Translations under genes and position numbers: made by a program
Notes under the pieces: model-generated
The model's database searches: none
Seen by the model: the letters and a program-made list of their open reading frames with translations, nothing else
What the model was told of the DNA's origin: nothing
Shown here: positions 11,186 through 22,995 of the stretch, one piece after another
How positions within the stretch are numbered: position 1 is the first letter of the stretch
Layout of the letters: each line of letters opens with the position of its first letter
Source: Phoronis australis
Taxonomy: Eukaryota; Phoronida; Phoronidae
Assembly: GCA_002633005.1 (NCBI GenBank)
Contig: NMRA01000260.1
Location: 1-48,926, forward strand
DNA length: 48,926 bases
Direction: 5' to 3'

Positions 11186-13564
11186 ACTCGCCGAGCTAAT
11201 GAACTACAAATAACCACACACGGCTATCTTTGATAACGTTATTCCGGATTTCCCTGATTTCGAACAATTACGCTGTGAACGAGTTTAGATTGTATTGTGC
11301 TTCTTCGATTTGGTCTTATAACTTGACGATCTGCAATGTATGTTTTGGTCGATTTTAGCTAAAATTGAGCTTTAGCAATCCTAAGATATTTGTTATTAGT
11401 TCTCAGTTGACTTGGATGATTAAGTGTCGAATTATTTCGAAAACAAGGCCTTAGTTGCTTTTAGTGGAATTTGACGTACTTGAATGTCAGGTCAAAATAA
11501 AACAATATGATGCAATAATGAAACTGTAAAATGAATGCGCACTGTGGTACGGAACGTGGCCTTCCTGAAGACTACCAAATTTAATTTGATTACAATATCA
11601 ATTTCCATAAACATGGTGGAAAAACTTAACAGGGCAACTGGTGAATTCATTTTGTGTTTAAATTCAATTTTATTGTGAATCTCTGATGTACCTAATGTAC
11701 TTACCAATGCAGGTTCATTTCGTTTGCATATTTAAGGTGTAGAATGTACCAATCATATCTATGGAAATACATATTGACCTACACCTGCCATTGCAATGTA
11801 TACAAAAACTTTATCATTGAAAGCGTGCGAAATTGAAACTAAAATATCCGGTTTCCATTAACACTAGCCTACTGACGACTCCGTGTAGATCTATTATTGT
11901 TTGAGTTTATGCAATGTAAATGAACCTCACTGCTCTCCTTTTTGAGAAAGACGTAGTAGGTGTCGATGTCCTTCAATAGAAAACAAGTGCAAGCTAGATT
12001 TATACATTTTGAAAATGTTGACATTGCTCTAGCATGCATGGGCCTGACTCAGACAATGTGCACAGACCGTAGACACGATACATCTATCTCACAGTTACAC
12101 CAGCAACCGCTGGTAGCGCGGAAACGTACATGTATAACACTGACCAAATGTCGTTCCTGAAGCTTACTGAAATGCAGCTTTTGACAGCATGTGTGCTTTT
12201 TAAATATTTTACAGAAAAATAACTTTGTTCCAATTATTGTATATTTCCTATATTGATAAAAACTATGTTGCTCCCGAAAGCAATACATGTTGGTGTTAAA
12301 ATCAAATGTTGATCGGTTTGATATCCATAGCACTTTTCCTCAATGAATGATGATCTCCTGTGAAAGAAACCCAGTTCACACCGTCCTCGTAAGGATAGGG
12401 GTGTTCTTGAACATACAGTCCATTGGGTTCGAATCGTGGCAGGGTCTGTACCACCAATTGCCCTTTGCAACACTGGCACAGCTTCTACACTCTGGTAGAG
12501 TGGAAGGTAAACCAACAAAAATGCAGCAAAATCAGTAAACAACGGAGAAACGTTATCAGAAACACTCGAACAATTCGAACAGTAAACGTCCTGGCGAAAA
12601 ATGGAAAATACATACTAAAAGCCTGTTAAAATCTCTATTAGTTTTACAAAATTCCACGATTTTTTCGAAAATATTCCAATTTCGCATTTTTTGAAATTGA
12701 AAGTCAAATACTTCAAAAACTGGCAGAGCATGTTTAAGAGCATACCACAAAAATTGATCAGCAGAAATTCACGTCGTTTGCTCTTTCCTTTGAAATGATA
12801 GCAAAAAAGATTGAAAATTGATGAAAAAGGGGCCTGATCCACCATATCGAAAGCATTTTCCGTTAAACAGCACTTGATAATAGCCAGTCACAGGAAACAC
12901 TTCGAAGTGATTGGTTCGACAATGCACGGAAGTAATTGATTTAGGACGCATCTGCAGTATCCTTCTCCTATAAAAATCATATTAATTTTCACCCCTCTAA
13001 GTTATTGGGACCTCTGTGAGTATGTAAATCTGAATTCGAAAACAAAATGGCCGCCACGTCCGCCATTTTGAATCCAATCATGGCGAAAAACAATAGGCTT
13101 CTATTTAATCAGGAACAACAGGTTGTGTGTAAATTTCGTACGAATCGGACGACCTGTAGAGTGCGAATAAACAAAGCAAAAACAAAAACAAAAAAGAAAC
13201 AAACTTAGTGTCAGAACAACAGATTGGTGACTGATAACAAAAAATCTTCACCATCACTTATCAAGCGCATTGCAAACGCGTTTCAGACCACCAAATACTT
13301 ATGATGGACTTAACCGTTCGCACAAAATACTATTTTAGTGTGCCTTGTTATAGTCGTGTCGCAAAACACAAGCGCGCACCAAAAGCAGCACAGCGCAACA
13401 AATTGCCGTGAAGTTGTCAGACATTCCAGGTCAGAATCAATCTTCACAGAAACATGAAGCGACTACTACGAATAGGCTGGATGCATGCAATCAGGTTCGC
13501 AGTGTATTTCACACCTCCAAAATCCCGGACCCAGACATCCTGGTCAACTACCATAGTCAAATAA
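11186..13564. other. Presumed aGPCR 3' UTR and intergenic sequence
   Basis: No domain-bearing ORF is seen. A B-box-like GGGTTCGAATC occurs at about 12426 without a supporting tRNA fold. At about 13043-13070 two YY1-like words, CAAAATGGC and its inverse GCCATTTTG, face each other. Confidence 0.5.
11496..11501 (+). promoter_or_regulatory. Polyadenylation signal AATAAA for the aGPCR gene
   Basis: A canonical AATAAA lies about 310 nt after the aGPCR stop codon on the same strand. It is the first one seen in the presumed 3' UTR. Confidence 0.5.
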
Positions 13565-13786
13565 GGATTTACATCTACCACCACACATTAGTTATGGAAA
13601 CCAGAAACAACACGATACTCGGCTAGTAAAGAAATACTTTGGTCTCCGGTAAGACAGGCTAAGTGAATTACGGTTAAATAAAATCAGACCCTTGTCTCCA
13701 ATAAAATGAACAAAAGATCACAGTTTTGAGATTTTTTTGTTTTTTTCATATATGCAGCAATGAGATATATGCAAATGAAACACAGA

Positions 13787-14522
13787 CACAGTGTCGGAAT
13801 AAATATTGATTGAGTAATTAGTAAAAATAGATCCATTTTAAGTAACTCAAAATTTGTGCATATGTACTTTTAAATCTTGGGGTCAAACTTGTTACATGTA
13901 CTTTAACGTCAACATCTATTTTAAATAGTGTTTTTATTAACCAATCACTAAATAAGTATACTTTTATAACATGAGCTTAAGTCAACAAGATATTCAGATG
14001 AGTTAGATTAGTTTAAGCCCAAAGACTTGCTACAGTGTACAGAGGAAATTGTGCAACAGAGCCATCTCGTGGAAGATTCTAGAAAGGATCTTGGCAAGGG
14101 CAAGGGTTAACGAACAGGAATTTAACTAAGAGCTTGTCACTTGCATCGTGGGTAGTAAGACACTACCTGAAGTGTTCCGTCACCAGAGACAGTGACCAGC
14201 AAGTACACTGTCCCTATACAGTGTGTGTAGTTCGAAGATCCACCAACAGGACCGTCATCCAACAAGTGGAGAGTCTTAGCTTGGATAGCAGATAAGACAT
14301 TTGATTATTTTGGTTGACTGATTGAAGTAATCTTTAAAGAGGGAGGTAGCGTAGTTACTCTTCTTTGTATTTGATTACTTAATTAACAATAGGTTTCACT
14401 TGTCCAATTAGGGGTTATCATATAATAAATTAATTACTAGATTTGATTATTCACTCTCCATCTACGGACAATCTCAACGCATAGCTACATTTTAAACAAT
14501 CCCACAGTCAACTGTCTGACAC
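13787..14522 (+). repeat. Dispersed repeat family, copy 1
   Basis: Shares long stretches with 34727-35620 and 42652-43555, for example GACTTGCTACAGTGTACAGA, GAGCCATCTCGTGGAAGATT and AGCAGATAAGACATTTGATT. It interrupts the duplicated aGPCR block, so its insertion followed that duplication. It has no coding frame. A short CA-rich tract follows at about 14520-14550. Confidence 0.75.
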
Positions 14523-15353
14523 ACAGACACACACGCACACACCCGCACATACCTAAATAATAGAACTTCACGGTTGATCTAATCTTAATAAGTATTGAGG
14601 GTTTCCCAAAAAGCAGTTTTACGGGGTTGTATATTTCTTACTTTACCATAATTGTACGAGAAACATCGAAATTGTGAGAACTTGATTTGTACGAGAAAGA
14701 AAACCAATAGACACGGTTGTAGTTCTACTTCGCAATGCGAAATTGGTTCTAAGTAGCAACATAAAAATCATGGGTAAATCTTATTTCAGCCAATCTTGTA
14801 CCACAATGCTCTTAGTGTTTCTTTCTGTGCTCTTCGAGTATTCTCTACGATTTCTGTGTTACGTATCTTATCTACACCACGTCCACGATATGCCAACACT
14901 TAAATTCTCCATAAAGTCGGGTTGACCTATTTCACCTAAATGACATACATGCTCCACCCACAGTTAATCACGTGATTCTGAGCATTCGGACAGACTCGAC
15001 TGAGTAGCTAAAACTGTACGATTATTGCTAAAATGTATAAGTAAAACCTATTTCAAAAGTCTGAGACACGGTGTTCTCAAAATGACGTTATCAGCATGTT
15101 GACAAAAGACGAATATGATTGGGTGAATAATATTGTTAAAATCTCTGTTCAAGACAATTTTTGACTAAAGATCCTTGTCTCGTAAAAATAAAGACTTGTA
15201 AAGAAGAATGATAAATTAAATTCTTTTAGCAAATTTATTCACCAGTAAGAAAATGTGTACTTTATAGCAGATACAAATATTTGCACATAAATAAAACCAG
15301 GTAAACAAAGCACACAGTTACCTTAAAACGAGTATTAGCGATTCTCGTTCTAG

Positions 15354-15460
15354 GTGATCACTGGCATTCTGCTCCTCGTTCTGAGAATATTCCTACAGCT
15401 GAAGTCCAACACAAAAAAATTATATTGAATAGATGGGGCCGGTAAACGTCAACAGTAACC
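15354..15460 (+). pseudogene. Pseudo-exon: decayed copy of the aGPCR TM5 exon
   Basis: After the same TTCTAG acceptor it reads VITGILLLVLRIFLQLKSNT, then KK. A small deletion relative to 5818-5903 (in the bases after AAAAAA) then shifts the frame into TAT TGA. It differs from the functional exon by substitutions (A to V, N to T, R to I) plus that disruption. It has no TM3, TM6 or TM7 companions, so it is non-functional. Confidence 0.7.
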
Positions 15461-15840
15461 CTTCCTTGAAAATGAAAATGCTTGAAGAGTCAAGTTGAAT
15501 TTTTTTGTTTGCAATTAAAGTAGCATATCGCCACCGTGACTGTTTAACTGTCAATACTGAAATCGTAAATGAATTTTTTGGGGTAAAACAACATTACTAC
15601 GCTAATATGATTGTAAATTTATGACCAATTAGTCGGCAACCGAAGTTATAATGCGTGCTTACTGTCGAAACATACGTATCGGGTAAAATAAACCAGGGGA
15701 GCTACAAACGCCGATGTCTTAGATCTGTTGGTAACTTAAATCGAGTCCGACCAAGATTATGATTATTATGGGACCAGATTTTGGCAGAGTGAAGGCATAT
15801 TCCGATTATCAGGGCGAAGTGCAGCTAGGAAAAAACCATC

Positions 15841-18300
15841 ATGTTGAAGGTTTGCTGTTATCAATACTTTTTTAGCATTTATTTGTTACTGTCATCCATT
15901 TTTGTTCTTAAATATCGCTTTTTCAATTTTGTTGAACCCCTATTTTTATAGTTATTTCGCCGTACACTAATGTCATGGTTGTAATACCACGAAGTACATA
16001 CACGCAATGTGTATTCGTTACCATACCTCATGATCACATGTACAGATACATTCATGAATCTGCGTGTCACGTGTTAAACTGTTGTGAACAAAGTGCTCAA
16101 ACAAATTATTTATGCCCAACACAATAGAGCGTGGAGTCGATTACTGTGCGAACAGATTGTGGCAAAAAAGCGCAGTGGCCTTGGTATCTAGAATACAGCA
16201 GCTTTTGCGAAAAACATGTCTAACACTGTCTTGTCTTCCAGCAAATGGAGCTTAATACACGCAGATTTCAACATATCTGGTACTTGACCCTAGCTGTAGT
16301 GTACGCAGATATTCAAATGTTATTCATGGAGAAGCAGCCATCGAAGGCAGAAAAGTTCAATGTCCTTCGGATTGGCAGAGTAAATACGCTCAATAAAATT
16401 ATTGCTCCCTCCTTTTCTATCATGTGGATAAAGTTTGAGCCAGTAATCGAAATTTTTTAACAATTTTTTTACAAACAGGTATTTACCGTTAAAAAAGAAA
16501 ATGAAGAACGAAGATCAAGTACAAGTGGTAGCCATTTGGTATATCAGTGTTATCAGCGATCAATCTCAATTAGCCTCTTCAACATAACGCTAGGACCTAG
16601 CTAAATCTTGCCAAAATCACGCGCTCTTATTTAAAACAAACGGCAACATCTCACGTGATCTTGCAAAGTCTTGTTTTAGGGGCAGTTTGCCGGTGCTTCC
16701 GTCAGGTTTGGAAAACCTCCAACATTCGGGATTTGGAATTATAGGCCATAGTCCCAGCTCTCCTATCTTTCACCTCCGTGGCCACTTTCTGGGGGCAACG
16801 GGAACTTTACATTAAACCCATCTACAGATGTTCAAAAGTCAATTTCAAAAAAGTTCCCAAGAATACACTTGCACGTTTAGTTAGAATTTTAATTTAAATG
16901 CTGGAAAATATAACCTCAACTAATGTGTTAGCCACCAGGTGACAGTACAAAATGATCAGAGCAGCCAATCAAATGCCAGAAAAACATTGTGTCCATACAT
17001 TTCCCCTTCAAAAGTCGTCTGCTTGGCATAAAACATTAATCCGAGGACAGTCAGCTGATGTTATCCCGCTGGCTTAGCTAGCTTGTTTATTGCTACTGAC
17101 TTCATTGGGTAGTATCAATTCTTGGATCGGTGTGCAAGGTAATAGGCAATTACCAAATAAGGACCAAGGCTCAAAAACCAGCAGGCAGCAGATAGGAATT
17201 GAGGAAAGCCCAAATCAAGTGGCTGAAAATAGAGTGGACAGCATTCTTTAGCGAATCGCTTCGCGCATCTGTCACCGTGTTAAATTCACTCATTACAATC
17301 GGAAAAAAATCACTCAAAAATGTAATAAATGTGAATACAAATCATCACAAACTATGAAATAATATATTGTTTTACTTGTCTGGTAATCTTTTTTGTCGCA
17401 AAATTCGTTTAGTAATACTTTGCACGAGTTTTTTGCAGCGACGTGACCGATTGTTCAGAGCAAAATGGCTGCTGGTAAAAATGACTGCTATTTGGTTTTC
17501 AACCCAGGAGAGGACTAAACTCGCAAATTTTTACGTGAAACTTCGTGAAAGAACACAAGGGAGCCTTGCAAACACGATTATGTAAATAGTTTTCACTTTC
17601 CTGCACTTAAAAGTTGAAAAAGTCGTCTGTTCACGGGACCTTCAACTTCGATCTGAATTTATTGGTATATAGCATAATTTGCGAATGTAATGAACTGTAT
17701 ACCGCACTAAAGGCTTCATTGATGAACTACTTCAAACACTTGTTCTAAACGAACACTTCGTCAATTTCTGACAATCGGGCGAATTTCTGACTCACTTCGT
17801 AGTTCCGGGTACTGCCGCTAGGGGTGGTCCTGTGAATCGCGTTGAATGTTTGGTTTACAATACTGAAGCACTTCAACTTTCCTGATGAAAACTCAATGTA
17901 AAAGAGAACTAAACAGTTAATTCTGGTAGTGAAAACACTGATTCTTATATTTATTTTTTTCTGTTTTGCTTCACATTTTTGTTGGTCAAGCCACTGATAG
18001 ACTTGGGTTGGCTTGTTGTCAGATAGTTCCACACCCATCTTGCCTTATTGGTCATGACATTTTATTCAGAATATGTCAAGGTAGAAAATGAAAATATTCT
18101 AATTTTGGTTACACAAATATTACAAATGTGCAGTTCTACTGCAGTCCTGTGTTTCCAAGACTTTGTGGTCCACTACCATGAAACATATACATGCTTTCGA
18201 TAAACTTTTTTCTGACCACGGGCCAGTATTAATAGTTTTTAACAGAACAATTGAGGTTTGCCTAGATTGTTCATAAATCTCACCCTGATCTATATCGTCC
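15841..18300. other. Gene-poor interval
   Basis: Only short ORFs without domains are seen. A block at about 16735-16880 is an inverted relative of 22478-22640. Minus-strand ORF 17745-18038 ends in a plausible but unrecognised peptide and contains an internal GTGAGT donor-like site; it is not called. Confidence 0.4.
16735..16880 (-). repeat. Dispersed repeat fragment, inverted relative of 22478-22640
   Basis: On the minus strand it reads TTGGGAACTTTTTT, then TTGCCCCCAGAAAGTGGCC and GGACTATGGCCTAT. The same words occur in the same order on the plus strand at 22478-22640. No coding frame is seen. Confidence 0.55.
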
Positions 18301-18419
18301 AGGTATGCTTTGTTAGAAGTCGCTGTGGACCAAACCAGTTGTTATTTTCTTCATTATTTTTGTTCTTATAATTTCACTCCTATTTATGAGTTTCTATCAA
18401 TATTCTGTCTCACATTTCT

Positions 18420-18670
18420 TTCTCACCAGACTTTGCTTCTAGCTCTTCGTCCAGATCCTTCTACTTTCCTGCTTCTACTGATTCTACTTGCATTTTATCA
18501 GTTATTCAGTTGGATATGATCTCATGGACACACGGTCAAAGCCTCCTTCAATTTGACTCTCCCCTCCACCTATCAGGCGGTGCTTTTCAGCTCCTGATGC
18601 TGTTGAGGAGTCCGCGAAGAAGTACCGTATGCCAACACCACCTCTTAAGACACTGTCAGACAAATACTGA
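18420..18670 (+). pseudogene. Possible frameshifted coding remnant (Ser-rich and Pro-rich), unrecognised
   Basis: Different frames give protein-like stretches in series: a Ser-rich run (FASSSSSRSFYFPAS), GYDLMDTRSKPPSI, and, after a stop, RRCFSAPDAVEESAKKYRMP then TPPLKTLSDKY before TGA. The biased composition and serial frame changes suggest a decayed gene or element ORF, but I do not recognise the family. Chance is possible. Confidence 0.25.
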
Positions 18671-18849
18671 CATGGCATTTCTAGCTATTTCTTTTTTCTT
18701 TTCACAACCTTGTAGTTTAATAGTATTATGTCACCTTTGTTAAAATGTTGTGCATAATTTCCAAGTAGGGTAACATTTTCGCATAACACTGTTCAAATAA
18801 TTCTTATATGCTAGCAACAAATCATTTATGAATTATAATATTCTTTCAG

Positions 18850-18960
18850 GTCCGCGGATATCCGTCTTCGTTTACTATCCATTACGACAGAGATGAGGCT
18901 ATCTACTCCTTTCGGCTGATCGATGACTTTGGTCAAAGGGACATCGAAGTGCTGGAATAA
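18850..18960 (+). CDS. Candidate terminal exon of an unrecognised gene
   Basis: After a good acceptor (ATTCTTTCAG) the frame reads VRGYPSSFTIHYDRDEAIYS, then FRLIDDFGQRDIEVLE and TAA, 37 codons in all. The composition is protein-like (balanced acidic, aromatic and aliphatic residues) although the flanks are AT-rich non-coding. I do not recognise the family and see no convincing upstream exon; the remnant at 18420-18670 is the nearest candidate. No AATAAA follows closely. Confidence 0.35.
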   Translation, partial: VRGYPSSFTIHYDRDEAIYSFRLIDDFGQRDIEVLE

Positions 18961-20342
18961 CTCAATGTTGCATATAGATACTCCAATGACTTAGGATAGT
19001 CATAAAGGGTTTGCCCCCCCCCTTCCTTAAGGCCACCACAAGTCTGTGAACTTTATTTATCTGTCCAGTATAGATTCTTTTTTGTGTTCATATCGCTTGA
19101 GACAATTTTAGGATTATGCATATTGCAGTTGTTAGTTTTATAGCATGAACATTCCTGGATAGCTCATGACAGGGTCTTCATTTTATTACATAGTTGTGGA
19201 AAGTTTATGTAAAAGCTTTATTTCTTATATGTCTTTCAGAAGCTTGTATTGAAATGTTCTATTTATCATACTTGTCATCAATACATTTTTGAAATGATGT
19301 TTGTTTATTTTTAATTTTTATTTAATGTAATTGATTTTGACAAAGTTAAGCCGGTTGCAAACTGCATGATTGTTAAAAACAATATCACAAAATAACATCA
19401 ATAATTTGCTCAACCAATTATCAAGTTTCAACTTTCCTGATGAAAAATTTTTAAAATGATACCGTATTTGTTTTTTTCCTGGAGTAATTGTTATTTTATG
19501 AAAATTCGAAATCGCAAAATTGTACGTAGTGACTTCTCTTTGTCGGCTGTGTTAATTTTAAGGTCATTATCTTCGCACAGGAACGTGTAATCGAAATGGT
19601 TTTTAAGCAAATTATTTGTCATTAAAAGTTCTTTAAAACGATGTATTACATGTCTACCTACGTTTCTTAGCAATGAAATCATAATGTTTTAAACTCGCAA
19701 ATTCGATTTGACAGAATATTTACCAGAAATTTTGAAACAGAACTGTAAGCCCAACTTAAAAAAAATTCTATCGTTATTTTAGTCTCGCCGAAAAGAGTTT
19801 TCTAATGATGCAAATTACATGCAAATTTTCTATAAGTTTTGGAAAATGCTGTTCTCCCAACTGAAACAATTCTTGGCACATTCCTGAATCATTTTGTGTT
19901 TCGCAAAAATAGTTTTGGGACAGCTAGGGCTCTGCTGAAACCATAAATTATTGAACGAGTGTGTGACTTCACAATAGACTTGCAAGATGTCTGCCTCTTG
20001 TTGTATTCATGTGTCAGCTTCTGCTCAAATTTCTGAGCTGGAATTTTCAGATATTACCTGGTCTAAGGCTACTGTGAACAAATGTATCAATATTGAGTGC
20101 AAGAGAAGTATCATAACTATTAATTTTTTTTTGTGAAAAAACAGAGCTTTTGTCATGCGCGCACCCAGGGGTGGGGGGTTTGGAGGCTTGAATGTGCCTC
20201 CCCCATTTGGTAAAGTGGGGTAAAAAGGTCCACCTCAGAGACACAAAACTCCGAAAAAGTAGAAAACGAGACAAAAGTTCACTGAAAAGGCAGGGACTAC
20301 CAAAATTCGGCGAACGCACAATTCGTAGCTCTGAAGTACCCC
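18961..20342. other. AT-rich interval without a supportable gene
   Basis: A 44-codon plus-strand frame starts at 19987 (MSASCCIHVSASAQ, later FSDITWSKATVNKCI) and may be a remnant belonging with the pseudogene fragments that follow. Otherwise I see nothing. Confidence 0.35.
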
Positions 20343-20531
20343 GTGAATCTTATTAAATGTCCACATTCTCAAAAACTCGAGCCCCCATTTTTAGGCTTGG
20401 AGCGCGCATGCTTCTATCACAAGCAGTGTTACAGACACTTAACGGATGTAACCCAAATTCCAAAAGCTCTTAAAAAAGAAAAAGAGACCAAGCTGATGTT
20501 GGAAATAATGTTGAGCCCACGAAAAAATTAA
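20343..20531 (+). pseudogene. Fragment with FYHKQCYRHLTD motif, possible 5' part of the pseudogene at 21.5 kb
   Basis: The frame includes LERACFYHKQCYRHLTDVTQ and IPKALKKEKETKLM. A His-x-x-Cys-Tyr motif followed by a charged helix is typical of the N-terminal zinc-binding part of repeat-associated uncharacterised ORFs in marine invertebrates. The link to 21542-21933 is inferred from proximity, strand and family resemblance. Confidence 0.35.
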
Positions 20532-21541
20532 GGGGATTGTCACTGTCAGTTACATGTACATTTAACAGTGCTCAAAGAAATATACTGTATATGTCTTACC
20601 ACCGTAATGAATCATTTGCCACAAATCAAATTCCATCACAGGGGAACTGCTCAAACAAAAGAAAAGTTGAAAACCTATCGCAGTTCCAAACATTCAATTG
20701 TAAACAGGCCTACCTATTCTTAATTTGAAAAGGTGTCATTTATGGTAAATAATCTTTAGTTTAGGTCATCGTACAAAAATTATTTTGCTTGATAAATTTG
20801 TAGTAATAGTCGTCTCAATCTCAAATGTACTGGTAGTAATTTTTACCTACATGTGAGTGATCACCACTGTTTTTTATAAATTTCTAAGCCTATTTTGAGA
20901 CTTTTTTATGTAAAATCATGAGCAGTGCTTAGAATTTGAGAAACATAAAAATGGAAATATTGCCTGTGTTCTGTAATTTATTGATCTTGAAAATTAAAAT
21001 ATTGCACAGATTTCAGTATTTTACGTTTTGAAGATTGTTGAATTGGAGTTTTTAGCGAACGAAAATGTTACTCCTCCAACTATGTGCTATCAAAAACAGG
21101 AAGTCAAATGAAATTTTAGCTCTACGGTAAATAAGAAGCCTTTGAATTTCAAACAAAAAACTATTGCCAACGTGACCATTTCTTTTCAAAGGCTGAACTA
21201 CTGTATTACGGGTGATAAAATTTTTTCTATGTTTTAAATTGTTTGAAGGCAGCTGCACAGTGCAATCAATGCTAGTAATGATGCTCATTTCTCTTAATAC
21301 TTATTTTCGTTGAGCACTTAGACAAAATGAAATTTCAGTTGTTGGCCATACTGTGTGCTTAAGGGAAGAGCATTTTAGTTATCTAGTTCAGTTAAATACA
21401 GTAGGATTACTGTAAGATGAAACGGTATTCAGGTTGTCAAAACTATTTTTTTATTTTGGGCGGGATGCAGGCATGCAGATTTTTTTAACTTTGTCTTTGC
21501 CATTAAAGTTGGGCTCAAAATTTTTGTTTCCTGGTTAACTC

Positions 21542-21933
21542 ATGGAAGACACTGAACCATTTGTATGCAAGCTGTACGGCGAGTCATCAACAGTTAACAA
21601 ACCACGCTACCACATATTCAGGTTGAAATCTGTGATCTGCCTCCTCCTCATGATTGTTTGCTGCTATATGCTAAAAGAGCAAACTACCAGTGTGCCATTC
21701 ACAAAAGAGCCTTGCAAAGTATGTCAGTGCACTCCAGTTAGTAATGGGTGGCTTTTGGAGCAGGTTAGTTTGAAGCTCCACTGGATGACTCTGCCTTTAG
21801 CCCCAGAAAATGTCAGGCATGCCATGGTCTAAGCTGTCTGACTGTCTAGACTTTGTGAACATGGTGTCTCAGTCAAAACACAACTTTTGATGACAATAAT
21901 GATGATATAAATGATGATGGAGTGGATGAATAA
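21542..21933 (+). pseudogene. Frameshifted copy of an uncharacterised repeat-associated ORF family (RANYQ motif, acidic tail)
   Basis: Frame 1 gives EPFVCKLYG and NKPRYHIF. At about 21634 the similarity moves to another frame: DLPPPHDCLLLYAKRANYQC, then AIHKRALQSM. Before about 21741 it returns to the first frame: PVSNGWLLEQ, LKLHWMTLPLAPE. At 21889-21933 an acidic run, DDNNDDINDDGVDE plus stop, resembles the family's C-terminus. From memory, uncharacterised proteins with LPP..D.L..H..RANYQ, then P..GW..E and a W(M)..PAPE-like segment, are common in cnidarian and marine deuterostome genomes, often in many copies. The Cys-rich part expected after the PAPE segment is lost. Two frameshifts make this a dead copy. 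Confidence 0.55.
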
Positions 21934-22477
21934 TCATAATAAGTGCATGCTATGTTGTTAAAGAACTTTAAATTTTCAACCTAACGGAAAATATTGACAA
22001 CATTTAATCATGCTGGTAATTGTGGGGACTCTTGGGTGTATCGTTCCCTGTGACAGTTGACAACTATTAAACAGCAATGTGGATAATGATAATTAATTGT
22101 GATTATTAATGAAAGTGATGACAGTGTTAGAAATACATATTGTTCATACATGTATGTAGGTTGTGATATCAAATTTTCATCAAGTTACATCAAAATGTTT
22201 AACAGTATTTGTTTTTTTGGCAGATCAGAATATAGTAGTATGTTTTCTGGCCAGCAGGAGGCGCTGCCAATATATTTATTTTTTCTCGTTTTTGAGCAAT
22301 TATCCACCTAATATCATAATGTATATCACTTTTCTTTTTCAGTAACTTCAAATGAACATATTACAATCAAATTATCATTCAGATTTTGTCTAGTGTTGTT
22401 GGTTTTGGAAGATTGGTTTTATGTGCAAAATTATGCAAAAAGTCAGACATTTGAGGTCAAATTTCTAGAAAACGAGC

Positions 22478-22640
22478 AAGCCAAACCTTGGGAACTTTTT
22501 AGATTCTTAAAGTATAGTACATGATGACCTTAAAAACATCAAAATTAGCTTGCCCCCAAAAAGAGGCCACGGAAATAATTTTCTAGGCTTTGAATAAAGT
22601 CGAATGGACTATGGCCTATTGCCTAGAGTTGTATATACAC
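22478..22640 (+). repeat. Dispersed repeat fragment, relative of 16735-16880
   Basis: Contains CTTGGGAACTTTTT, TTGCCCCCAAAAAGAGGCCA and GGACTATGGCCTATTGCC in the same order as the minus strand of 16735-16880. Confidence 0.55.
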
Positions 22641-22865
22641 AAAACGTAGGCCTACTGAGTTGCAGATGATATAATGCTTAGCAGTTGAAAACTGAGGCAG
22701 AAGTGTCATACAATTAACAGATTTGTTCCAGATGATACGTTTAGGACCTGAATGCATGTTGACTGTTACTTATGCTGCAGCAATTACTGCATTACATTTT
22801 GAACTATTGTTTGTGAAAGTGTAATGACCGAACCGGCTAACGACGCCGAGTCGACATTGACTTAC

Positions 22866-22995
22866 CTTTTGAACTTCCCATGTCAGAGGTCACTGTTGAA
22901 GTAGTGCGAGAGGTGAATACGGAAAACACTATCAACGCGTACATGTATGGGATAAAACGAAGAATGGCCGCATCTGAGTCACGTCTTTCCGACAT
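22866..22995 (-). CDS. Candidate first coding exon with signal peptide or signal anchor
   Basis: On the minus strand an ATG at 22993-22995 opens MSERRDSDAAILRFIPYMYA, followed by LIVFSVFTSRTTSTVTSD, MGSSK and a consensus donor AAAAG|GTAAGT. A charged N-terminus followed by a hydrophobic core (about residues 11-28) suits a signal peptide or anchor. It ends in phase 1, the same phase as the intron entering CTHRC1 and FN2 modules in the neighbouring gene, so a related secreted-protein gene reading leftward is possible. I found no downstream exon to confirm this. Confidence 0.4.

Larger units (their letters stand above)
13565..15840 (+). repeat. Downstream partial duplicate of the aGPCR TM5-exon region
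   Basis: Collinear with 4695-8025 but shorter. It is interrupted by a dispersed repeat at about 13787-14522. Similarity by eye is roughly 85-90 percent in matched blocks. It lies about 2.4 kb beyond the receptor's last exon, so it is not part of the receptor transcript as modelled. Confidence 0.7.

Noticed and set aside
12418-12500. B-box-like GGGTTCGAATC near an A-box-like TGGTAGAGTGG
   Set aside because: They are in the wrong order for a tRNA or a tRNA-derived SINE on one strand, and no cloverleaf is visible.
16245-16460. 71-codon plus ORF after TCTTCCAG
   Set aside because: The acceptor looks fair, but there is no family resemblance, no partner exon and no donor.
17745-18038. 97-codon minus ORF
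   Set aside because: AT-rich, with no domain. An internal CTTCAG and GTGAGT could bound a small exon, but nothing joins to it.
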